Positions 5,511 to 11,511 of a stretch of DNA of 11,511 bases are shown here, piece after piece; the stretch's first letter is position 1; the number at the start of each line of letters is the position of its first letter. A program made the position numbers and the translations under genes. Source of the stretch: Clostridia bacterium (GTDB lineage: Bacteria; Bacillota_A; Clostridia; Oscillospirales; CAG-272); NCBI GenBank assembly GCA_017411885.1, contig JAFQPF010000067.1, positions 1 to 11,511 of the forward strand. The letters run 5' to 3'. The notes beneath the pieces are model-generated. The model was not told the DNA's origin. It saw only the letters and a program-made list of their open reading frames with translations, and did no database searches.

Positions 5511-7412
5511 ATGGAGAGAATAAAAAGAATTTACGAGCATGCCGTATCCTTGCTTTTTAACAACAAGCTTACCTCAAAGCAGAAGCTGACCTTGTATAAG
5601 ATCGCGGCATCAACCCTGTTGCTTATTATAGCTATGTTTTTATCCAGAGTATGGGTGGCAAAGCTTATAGTATGTCTTATCGCATACGCAATATGCGCGT
5701 ATGACGTAATACTTGCAGCTGTAAAGCGTATCAGGCACGGCGACGTGTTTGAGGAAAACACGCTTATGAGCGTAGCCTCGATCGGCGCGTTTATTCTCGG
5801 TGAATTTACCGAGGGCTGTGCGGTAATGATACTTTATCAGCTCGGCGAGCTTTTCCAGTCTATCGCGGTAGGCCGCTCACGCAGGTCTATCAAGGCAATG
5901 CTTGAGCTTCGCCCCGAGCGTGCGCATAAGCTTGTCGGCACAGAGGTGGTCGACGTTGACACAAGCGAGCTTAAGAGCGGGGATATCTGTATAGTAAGAC
6001 CGGGCGAAAGAATACCGGTGGATGGAGTTATAGTTGACGGTGTGCTTGAAGCGGACGCCTCTGCAATTACAGGCGAGAGCCTGCCGCTTACAGTAAAAGA
6101 GGGCGGCGCGGTAATAAGCGGATATATAAATCTTTCGCATATCGTGCGCGTGCGCGCTACCTCTGATGACGCAGATTCAACGGTTACGAGAATACTCAGA
6201 ATAATTGAGGATCAGGCTGAAAACAAGTCGGAAAACGAAAGACTTATTACAAAATTTGCAAGGTATTACACCCCTGCGATATTTGCGCTTACGCTCATAA
6301 TCGCTATAGTTCCGAGCATTATCACGCTCGATCTCAGAACCTGGGTATACAGGGCGCTTTCGATCCTTGTAATATCCTGCCCCTGCGCGTTTGTTATATC
6401 CGTGCCGCTTACCTATTTCAGCGGTATCGGCGGCTCGTCTGTGCGCGGTATACTCTTAAAGGGCGGAAGCGTTATAGATATGCTTTCAAAATGCAACACG
6501 CTTATGCTTGATAAGACCGGCACGCTTACGACCGGCAAGCTTTATATAAGCGCGGTCCATCCCGAAAATAACGCCGATGCGCAGGCGTTGCTCACAGTCG
6601 CGGCTGTAAGCGAATGCGGATCAAATCATCCCATAGCGAAAACCATATGCGAATATGCATACGGAGAGGGAATAGAAAAGCGCGAGTGTGAGCGTTATAC
6701 CGAATTCCCCGGCAGAGGTGCCGCGGCACTTCTTGGCGGACATATGTTCTTTGCCGGAGAAGCGGAATTCTTGCGCTCGATCGGTGCAGTAATACCGGAT
6801 GAGGGTGACGGTAGCGAAAAGAGAATATTCTTTGCTCTGGATACACGCTACGTCGGCTATATTTCGCTTTGTGACCGTGTAAAGCACGGCGCAGGCTCTG
6901 CTATACGTGCCGTGAGAGCAGCAGGTATAAGACGTGTCGGAATGTTCAGCGGAGATAAGCACGCGATAGCCGAAAGAGTAGCAAGCGAGCTTGCGCTTGA
7001 CGATTTTAACGCGGAGCTTAAGCCGCAGGATAAGCTTGAATTACTTAAAAAGCTAAGGTTGGGCGGAGCGAGCGTGATCTTTGCCGGTGACGGTATAAAC
7101 GACGCTATGACGCTTATGGAGGCGGACGTCGGAATCGCTATGGGCGATATCGGCTCGGATGCGGCACTTGAGGCGGCGGATGCCGTTATTATGGACGGAA
7201 GACTTGATAAGATCGCGGATGCGATAAGCATTTCAAAATACACGGTGAACATAGTTAAGCAGAATATCGCGATATCGCTTGGAGTAAAGCTTTTGGTGCT
7301 TGTGCTTACGCTTTTCGGCGTCGTAAATATGACACTTGCAATATTTGCAGACGTCGGTGTTGCGCTTATCGCAATAATCAACGCTATGCGCGCGTTTGAT
7401 CCCAAGTATTAA
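5511..7412 (+). CDS. cadA: P1B-2-type Zn(II)/Cd(II)/Pb(II)-exporting ATPase
   Basis: This 633-residue membrane pump exports divalent soft metals using ATP. Visible motifs in order: hydrophobic N-terminal helices from about 31, actuator TGES (187-190), the transmembrane metal site CPC (290-292), phosphorylation motif DKTGT (334-338, Asp334), nucleotide-binding SNHP (371-374), the GDGIND hinge (526-531), Lys593 in the seventh helix and the eighth-helix FADVG with Asp614. CPC with that Lys and Asp is the P1B-2 (Zn/Cd/Pb) signature and differs from copper pumps. There is no N-terminal HMA domain; the first 30 residues are a short basic segment and the HMA function is encoded separately just upstream. 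GGAG at 5501-5504 serves ATG 5511. The symbol follows the CadA/ZntA family; the alpha-5 site of the repressor favours zinc as the inducing metal. Confidence 0.95.
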   Translation: MERIKRIYEHAVSLLFNNKLTSKQKLTLYKIAASTLLLIIAMFLSRVWVAKLIVCLIAYAICAYDVILAAVKRIRHGDVFEENTLMSVASIGAFILGEFTEGCAVMILYQLGELFQSIAVGRSRRSIKAMLELRPERAHKLVGTEVVDVDTSELKSGDICIVRPGERIPVDGVIVDGVLEADASAITGESLPLTVKEGGAVISGYINLSHIVRVRATSDDADSTVTRILRIIEDQAENKSENERLITKFARYYTPAIFALTLIIAIVPSIITLDLRTWVYRALSILVISCPCAFVISVPLTYFSGIGGSSVRGILLKGGSVIDMLSKCNTLMLDKTGTLTTGKLYISAVHPENNADAQALLTVAAVSECGSNHPIAKTICEYAYGEGIEKRECERYTEFPGRGAAALLGGHMFFAGEAEFLRSIGAVIPDEGDGSEKRIFFALDTRYVGYISLCDRVKHGAGSAIRAVRAAGIRRVGMFSGDKHAIAERVASELALDDFNAELKPQDKLELLKKLRLGGASVIFAGDGINDAMTLMEADVGIAMGDIGSDAALEAADAVIMDGRLDKIADAISISKYTVNIVKQNIAISLGVKLLVLVLTLFGVVNMTLAIFADVGVALIAIINAMRAFDPKY

Positions 7413-7416
7413 GGCT

Positions 7417-8304
7417 ATGTGGGAATATAAGGGCGAAAGCTATTTCAAGAACGGACTCGGATTCTGTCTTCAAAGGCTTGAAAACGAGTGTGTAGAGGGC
7501 GAGCACACCCACGATTTTATTGAGCTCGTATATACCGTGCGCGGTACGCGCAGGCACTATATCGACAAAAAGCCTGTGGATACCAAAAGCGGGGATGTTT
7601 TGCTAATAAATTACGGTCACACCCACTCGTATGAGCCGGGCAGTGATGCGGTGATGTATAATATCCTGCTCGTGCCCGAGTTTCTGGACGGCGGACTTGA
7701 GGGATGCCGCGATGCGTTCCGCTTGCTTGACAGGTCAAGCTTTGAAAGCTTTAAGGCAAGGCTTGATAATGATGCGTGCGTCTGCACTCTCAAGGGACGC
7801 GCGCTCAGGGACGCGCGCTCAATACTTAAAGCGCTTGGAGAAGAGTACGATTCAGCCGGTAAGCGTGTGGGCTCGCATGAGATGATGCGTGCGTATATGA
7901 CCGCATTTCTGATACTTGTTTTCCGTGAGTTATCGATCATAAAGCCCGAGGTAAGGAGCAAGCCTCATATAAGCGAAGAGGTTTTTGAATATATAAAGGC
8001 TCACAGCTCGGGAAAAATCACGCTTGATGAGCTTGCGGGCTTGTGCCATTACAACAGCTCGTATTTCAGCCGTGTTTTCAAAAGGCAGGTCGGAATGAGC
8101 GTGAGCGATTATATCCGCGCAACAAGGCTTGAAAACGTATGCCGGATGCTTGAATCCGATAACAATGGAAGCATAGAGGAGATCGCGCTTGCCTGCGGTT
8201 TTTCGGACAAGAGCGCGTTTTTCAGAGAGTTTTCGGCGAGTATGGGAATGACACCGGGAAAATACAGAAAAAGTAAAAATAAAACACTTTTGACAAAAAA
8301 GTAA
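7417..8304 (+). CDS. AraC/XylS-family transcriptional regulator with cupin sensor domain
   Basis: The 295-residue protein has the two-domain AraC layout. The N-terminal cupin-like sensor region shows EHTHDFIELVYTVRG (29-43) and GDVLLINYGHTHSYEP (59-74), histidine-rich strands typical of small-molecule binding. The C-terminal domain has two helix-turn-helix units at about 200-222 (ITLDELAGLCHYNSSYFSRV) and 251-272 (GSIEEIALACGFSDKSAFFR), then the family ending MTPGKYRK. ATG 7417 lies 4 bases after the ATPase stop codon, with AAGG only 2 bases before it, so translation is probably coupled; an in-frame TTG at 7396 would overlap the ATPase by 17 bases. It is the last gene before the terminator at 8344-8375. 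AraC proteins commonly control a neighbouring metabolic gene, here possibly the ADP-ribosylglycohydrolase. A perfect 14-base tandem repeat occurs at 7793-7820. Confidence 0.92.
   Translation: MWEYKGESYFKNGLGFCLQRLENECVEGEHTHDFIELVYTVRGTRRHYIDKKPVDTKSGDVLLINYGHTHSYEPGSDAVMYNILLVPEFLDGGLEGCRDAFRLLDRSSFESFKARLDNDACVCTLKGRALRDARSILKALGEEYDSAGKRVGSHEMMRAYMTAFLILVFRELSIIKPEVRSKPHISEEVFEYIKAHSSGKITLDELAGLCHYNSSYFSRVFKRQVGMSVSDYIRATRLENVCRMLESDNNGSIEEIALACGFSDKSAFFREFSASMGMTPGKYRKSKNKTLLTKK
7793..7820 (+). repeat. Perfect 14-bp tandem duplication inside the AraC gene
   Basis: AGGGACGCGCGCTC occurs at 7793-7806 and again at 7807-7820 with no gap. It encodes part of GRALRDARS in the linker between the sensor and DNA-binding domains. 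The unit is not a multiple of three, so gain or loss of one copy would shift the frame and remove the DNA-binding domain. Confidence 0.95.
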
Positions 8305-8314
8305 GCATCAAGTA

Positions 8315-8343
8315 TTGATACGCGGGTACATAAATGCTATCAT
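8315..8343 (+). promoter_or_regulatory. SigA promoter of the ADP-ribosylglycohydrolase gene
   Basis: TTGATA (8315-8320) and TATCAT (8338-8343) each match 5 of 6 consensus positions and are 17 bases apart. Transcription would start near 8350, inside the left arm of the adjoining terminator hairpin. The -35 box forms part of a small palindrome (GTATTGATAC, 8312-8321). Confidence 0.6.
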
Positions 8344-8375
8344 AGACTCGGAGGGTGACCTCCGAGTCTTTTCTT
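8344..8375 (+). terminator. Intrinsic terminator of the metal/AraC operon
   Basis: An 11-bp perfect stem (8344-8354 with 8359-8369, left arm AGACTCGGAGG) closes a GTGA tetraloop of the stable GNRA class and is followed by TTTTCTT. It lies 39 bases after the AraC stop codon and directly abuts the -10 box of the next promoter. Confidence 0.85.
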
Positions 8376-8398
8376 ACATAAAACGAAAGGAAGCTATT

Positions 8399-9853
8399 AT
8401 GAAACTTAAAAGAGAATTCTTAAATGATAAAATTCTTGCCGTATTTATCGGTAAGAATATCGGCGGAACTATGGGCACGCCTTATGAGGGCTCACAGGAG
8501 ATGCGCGATATAAAAGGCTTTGTCACAAAGCCCGGAGAGGTGCTTGCAAACGATGACCTCGATCTTCAGCTTGTATGGCTTTACGCTATGGAGTGCGAGG
8601 GCCCGTGGAAGATGAGCGAGCGTGTTCTTTCCGAATATTGGCAAACCTATATCACACCTCATTGGAACGAATACGGTATCGGAAAGGCAAATGCGCTTTT
8701 AGGTATAGCACCGCCTCTTTCGGGTGAGCTTCACAATGAAGCGTGGAAGCATTCAAACGGCGCGTGGATACGCTCCGAAATATGGGCTTGCCTTGCGCCC
8801 GGTCTTCCTTACGTCGCAATGAAGTACGCCTTTATGGATGCCTGCTGTGACCACGGCTATGGCGAGGGTACTTATGCCGAGCTTTTCACCGCTTCGCTTG
8901 AAAGCATGGCGATAGTAAACGAAAGTAAAAGCATACGCGAGCTTATCTGCGATGCGCTTGAATATATTCCTGCGGACTGCCGTGTAACAAGGGCGGTAAG
9001 GCTTGTTATGGATGAATACGACAAGGGCACCGACTACAGAACCGTGCGCGGACTTATTGTTGAGCAGAGCAAGGATCTGGGCTATTTCCAGGCACCTGCC
9101 AATATTGCTTTTGCTGTACTCGGACTTGTTTACGGTGAAGGTGACTTCAAAAAATCTATGATATATGCGATCAACTGCGGCGACGATACCGACTGTACCG
9201 CGGCTACCGTAGGCGCGTTTCTGGGCTTGTACTACGGCCGCGCAGGCATCCCCGGCGATTGGGCGGAATATATCGGCGACAAGATAGTTACGGTGAGCAT
9301 AAACGGTAACAGCCATTTCTACCCGGATACCTGTAACGATCTTGCCGAGCGCGCGATAGATATGATAATCCCCACGCTTAAGGCGAATGGAATATGGTGT
9401 ACTATCGGCGACTGTGAAAATGAAATAAGCGAAAGCGAGCGCGCCTCCTCCGAGGTCAAGCGCGAGCTTGGAATCACGCTTTCAAGAGGCAGATATACTC
9501 TTGGTGACGTAGATCTGCTCTGGGGCAAGGCGTGGGTTGAATTTGAAAGCGAGCCGTATATCAAGCCGGGCGAGAGCTTGAAATTCAAGATCACGCTTCA
9601 TAACAAGACTCTCACTTCGCCGAAAAACGTGTCGGTCGAGCTTTTGTTGCCCGAAGGCTTTACTGCGGACTACAGACATAATCTGTATCTTGAACAGTGG
9701 ACAGGACCGAACTTCGTTATGAGCCCGATGGGAAGCGTTGAGGTAACACTTACCGCGGGCGAAAGAGTAGAGCAGGTTAACCGCGTTATCGCTGTGCTTA
9801 AGGCTCACGACAGAGGAAGCTCAAGCTTTATTGAAATCAATATTCTCGGATAA
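8399..9853 (+). CDS. ADP-ribosylglycohydrolase-family protein with C-terminal beta-sandwich-like domain
   Basis: The 484-residue protein has the all-helical ADP-ribosylglycohydrolase (DraG/ARH) fold up to about residue 330. Two acidic metal-binding motifs are visible: NDDLDLQLVWL (51-61), replacing the usual TDDT, and CGDDTDCTAATVGAFLG (260-276), the GxDTD-type motif that holds the second metal. Family members remove ADP-ribose from proteins or small molecules with two Mg ions; related proteins in carbohydrate loci may act on other N- or O-glycosidic bonds, so the substrate is open. Residues about 375-484 form a beta-rich extension (KPGESLKFKITLHNKTL, GSVEVTLTAGERV) resembling NEW3/CARDB-like domains. 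No signal peptide is seen. ATG 8399 follows AAAGGAAG (8386-8393); an upstream in-frame ATG at 8315 would lie in the promoter. It is transcribed alone, next to a possible AraC regulator. Confidence 0.85.
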   Translation: MKLKREFLNDKILAVFIGKNIGGTMGTPYEGSQEMRDIKGFVTKPGEVLANDDLDLQLVWLYAMECEGPWKMSERVLSEYWQTYITPHWNEYGIGKANALLGIAPPLSGELHNEAWKHSNGAWIRSEIWACLAPGLPYVAMKYAFMDACCDHGYGEGTYAELFTASLESMAIVNESKSIRELICDALEYIPADCRVTRAVRLVMDEYDKGTDYRTVRGLIVEQSKDLGYFQAPANIAFAVLGLVYGEGDFKKSMIYAINCGDDTDCTAATVGAFLGLYYGRAGIPGDWAEYIGDKIVTVSINGNSHFYPDTCNDLAERAIDMIIPTLKANGIWCTIGDCENEISESERASSEVKRELGITLSRGRYTLGDVDLLWGKAWVEFESEPYIKPGESLKFKITLHNKTLTSPKNVSVELLLPEGFTADYRHNLYLEQWTGPNFVMSPMGSVEVTLTAGERVEQVNRVIAVLKAHDRGSSSFIEINILG

Positions 9854-9860
9854 AAACAAG

Positions 9861-9898
9861 TGTCAAGGGTGCAGCTTTGTACCCTTGGCATATTTTTT
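9861..9898 (+). terminator. Intrinsic terminator after the ADP-ribosylglycohydrolase gene
   Basis: TGTCAAGGGT (9861-9870) pairs with ACCCTTGGCA (9881-9890) with one G-U pair, and the stem continues inward by three pairs to a GCTT loop. TATTTTTT follows. It begins eight bases after the stop codon. Confidence 0.88.
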
Positions 9899-9908
9899 GA
9901 AAATTATC

Positions 9909-9937
9909 TTGACTTTATCGCGGTAACGTGATATAAT
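9909..9937 (+). promoter_or_regulatory. SigA promoter of the TasA-like surface protein gene
   Basis: TTGACT (9909-9914, 5 of 6) and TATAAT (9932-9937, exact) are 17 bases apart. The predicted start near 9944 gives a leader of about 50 bases that contains two overlapping inverted repeats and an AGGAGG ribosome site at 9981-9986. Confidence 0.85.
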
Positions 9938-9940
9938 CAT

Positions 9941-9968
9941 TACAATAATGGAATATTGTACCATTATT
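9941..9968 (+). promoter_or_regulatory. Overlapping inverted repeats at the transcription start/leader
   Basis: Repeat A is TACAATA (9941-9947) with TATTGTA (9954-9960). Repeat B is AATAATGG (9944-9951) with CCATTATT (9961-9968). The arms overlap, so the two hairpins exclude each other in RNA. Alternatively, one or both may be a protein-binding dyad just downstream of the -10 box. Function is inferred only from position. Confidence 0.5.
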
Positions 9969-9994
9969 TATCTAATCATCAGGAGGAAAAGACG

Positions 9995-11359
9995 ATGAAA
10001 AACACAAAACGCGCACTTTTCTTAAGCATTGTATCGATCTTCCTTTGCGTTGCTATGCTCGCGGGCACAACATTCGCATGGTTCACCGACAGCGTTGAAT
10101 CAACAGGCAACATTATCAAGACAGGTTCTCTTAAGGTAGACCTTGTACGTACACCTTATGAAAACGGTGTGGCAGGTACAGAAGAAACACTCGCACATCA
10201 GAGTGCTGCTCCCCTGTTCACATACCAGCTCTGGGAACCCGGCTACACTCAGACAGAAGGACTCAAGCTCTTAAACAGAGGTAACCTTCACTTCAAGTAT
10301 CAGCTTTCTATCGTACCTAACGGTGCAGTAAGCGCACTTGCAAACGTTATCGACGTATACGTTGTTGACGGCGCAGTATCCGGCAGACCTACAGCAGGTA
10401 AGGTAGGAACACTTGCATCCGTGCTTAGCGCAGGCGGCGTGCTTGTAAGCGGCGATACCGCTGCCACCACACTCACAGACGGTGCGGTAGTATTCAATAA
10501 GACTATTACTCTCAAAATGCAGGAATCTGCAGGCAATGAATATCAGAATAAGAACCTTGTTGACGGCGGCTTCTCTGTAAAGCTTGTTGCTTATCAGCTC
10601 ACAAAGGAAAGTGACAGCTTTGACGAAAACTACGACAAGAATTCCGACTCTGATGCAATATTGGTTTCAAGTATTGACGAATTAGAAGATGCATTGGAAA
10701 ACGGCGGAGAGATGGTGCTTGGCGGAGATATTGACTTTGCTGCAGGCAACTCAAGCACAATAACCGTTCCTGCAGGTGTAACAGCTACTCTTGATCTTGG
10801 CGGACACACCCTGACTGCAGATTATATGGAACAGGCTATTATGAGCACGGGTGAGCTTACTGTTAAAAACGGTAACCTTATCGTTGATGCGCCCTCTTCT
10901 TCAGGCTCCGGTGCAGGCATCCTTTCTGCTCAGTTGGGCGGCGTGTTAACTCTTGAAAACGTTAAGGTGGAAACACGTGGAGGTATGACGCAAGCGATCA
11001 CCGTAAACTCAGGCACATTGAATCTGAATGAGGGGGCTGAGGTGATTGTAAAGGGAAGCGGATATCAGACAGGTGTTATTTGCTTCGGAAACGGTGACGT
11101 AATCAATATCAACGGCGGTAAAATCATCATTGATGCACCCGCAGATTCGGTTACATCCGTAGGTATCGGAAGCTATAGCAACTGTACGGTTAATGCAAAC
11201 AGCGGTGCTATTACTGTAAATGACGGAGCACAGCATTATGGTGTCGCAGAATATATTCCCGGAATTTCGTTCGTACTTAATCTTAAGAGCGGCTTTGCGA
11301 TCAATGCCGAAGGAAGTGGTACAGCAATTGATTCCAGCGTTACGGTAGTAAATAACTGA
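9995..11359 (+). CDS. Secreted TasA/camelysin-like protein with SipW-type signal peptide and beta-helix-like C-terminus
   Basis: The 454-residue protein starts with a SipW-dependent-type signal: MKNTKRALFL, a hydrophobic core, then AGTTFAWFTDS at 23-33, the hallmark of TasA/CotN/camelysin proteins cleaved by the dedicated signal peptidase SipW. Residues about 34-205 look like the TasA-type beta domain (TGSLKVDLV; LFTYQLWEPGYTQ; LKLLNRGNLHFKYQLSI). After an acidic linker (206-222), residues about 223-454 form regular short beta strands with glycine/asparagine turns (TATLDLGGHTL, ELTVKNGNLIV, GVLTLENVKVE, TLNLNEGAEVIV, DVININGGKIIID), as in right-handed parallel beta-helices. The product is probably exported and forms or decorates a surface or matrix fibre. 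AGGAGG (9981-9986) sets ATG 9995; the longer frame from 9956 lies in the leader. No sipW gene is in the window. The repeated use of CTC, ACA and GTA codons suggests good expression. Confidence 0.85.
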   Translation: MKNTKRALFLSIVSIFLCVAMLAGTTFAWFTDSVESTGNIIKTGSLKVDLVRTPYENGVAGTEETLAHQSAAPLFTYQLWEPGYTQTEGLKLLNRGNLHFKYQLSIVPNGAVSALANVIDVYVVDGAVSGRPTAGKVGTLASVLSAGGVLVSGDTAATTLTDGAVVFNKTITLKMQESAGNEYQNKNLVDGGFSVKLVAYQLTKESDSFDENYDKNSDSDAILVSSIDELEDALENGGEMVLGGDIDFAAGNSSTITVPAGVTATLDLGGHTLTADYMEQAIMSTGELTVKNGNLIVDAPSSSGSGAGILSAQLGGVLTLENVKVETRGGMTQAITVNSGTLNLNEGAEVIVKGSGYQTGVICFGNGDVININGGKIIIDAPADSVTSVGIGSYSNCTVNANSGAITVNDGAQHYGVAEYIPGISFVLNLKSGFAINAEGSGTAIDSSVTVVNN

Positions 11360-11385
11360 CTGTCGTTAAACAACTGACGGTTTAC

Positions 11386-11414
11386 AAAAAGCGCGGCATA
11401 TGCCGCGCTTTTTT
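11386..11414. terminator. Perfect-palindrome terminator after the TasA-like gene
   Basis: A perfect 28-base palindrome at 11386-11413 consists of five A, the GC-rich arm GCGCGGCAT, its complement and five T, followed by one more T. The symmetry lets it act in both directions. A weaker hairpin precedes it at about 11359-11380 (ACTGTCGTT with AACTGACGGT, one bulge). Confidence 0.9.
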
Positions 11415-11511
11415 ATGCTTGAAGTCTTTGAGTACTGGAAATACTAAATTAAGAGTATGACAATGCAAACAAGGCTTGATTCACATAATATTCACGCTTT
11501 GGACAACGCGA

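Noticed and set aside
6857..7405. 182-codon minus-strand open frame within the ATPase gene
   Set aside because: It is an antisense shadow of the conserved hinge and last helices; its Ser/Ala-rich composition mirrors the sense codons.
8290..8295. TTGACA near the end of the AraC gene as the -35 box of the next gene
   Set aside because: At 17 bases the -10 would be TATTGA (3 of 6); the TTGATA/TATCAT pair just downstream fits much better.
8315..8398. Longer N-terminus of the ADP-ribosylglycohydrolase from ATG 8315
   Set aside because: These codons read through the promoter and the terminator hairpin; ATG 8399 has the ribosome site and the family begins there.
8753..9316. 187-codon minus-strand open frame inside the ADP-ribosylglycohydrolase gene
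   Set aside because: It is fully antisense to a gene with clear family motifs, has no recognisable domain, and is explained by the codon bias of the sense gene.
11230..11359. Glycine-rich repeats of the TasA-like gene as a DNA-level tandem array
   Set aside because: The units are similar only in protein pattern; no repeated DNA unit of constant length was found.

Overview
The window looks like chromosome from an anaerobic, endospore-forming member of the Clostridia, probably a gut-type Oscillospirales/Ruminococcaceae-like lineage. The basis is a full-length spoIVA, strong AGGAGG ribosome sites, near-consensus SigA promoters, a camelysin/TasA-type surface protein and a typical clostridial mix of lipoproteins, AraC regulators and an ADP-ribosylglycohydrolase. 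Most genes have balanced base composition. The block at about 1790-3590 is visibly richer in A+T.

Layout. 1-144: tail of a one-helix membrane protein resembling OadG-type gamma subunits, then a terminator. 250-1722: spoIVA, the ATPase that builds the spore-coat basement layer, with a possible SigE promoter, closed by a perfect-palindrome terminator. 1792-3620: an A+T-rich island with one consensus promoter, a WG-repeat lipoprotein, a possible 54-aa ORF and a second small lipoprotein, ending in a bidirectional terminator. 3641-4786 (minus strand): an SGNH/GDSL hydrolase with its own promoter.

4892-8375: a probable zinc/cadmium efflux operon. It starts from a consensus promoter with an ArsR/SmtB-type dyad at the transcription start. 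It encodes an ArsR repressor carrying a complete alpha-5 zinc-site signature, a free-standing HMA metallochaperone-like protein, a P1B-2 metal ATPase without its own N-terminal metal-binding domain, and, 4 bases later, an AraC-family regulator. The reading is that metal releases the repressor and the HMA protein and ATPase export the ion. Why an AraC regulator rides in this operon is unclear; it may control the next gene.

8399-9853: an ADP-ribosylglycohydrolase-family protein with a C-terminal beta-sandwich-like extension. Its promoter overlaps the terminator of the preceding operon. 9995-11359: a secreted protein with a SipW-type signal peptide, a TasA/camelysin-like first half and a beta-helix-like second half, expressed from a strong promoter with two mutually exclusive hairpins in its leader. 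It ends in a 28-bp palindromic terminator. The last ~100 bases hold no confident gene.

No RNA genes, CRISPR arrays, insertion sequences or phage genes were recognised. The most distinctive points are the four-gene metal operon, the interlocked terminator/promoter at 8315-8375, the frame-breaking 14-bp tandem repeat inside the AraC gene, and the TasA/beta-helix fusion.
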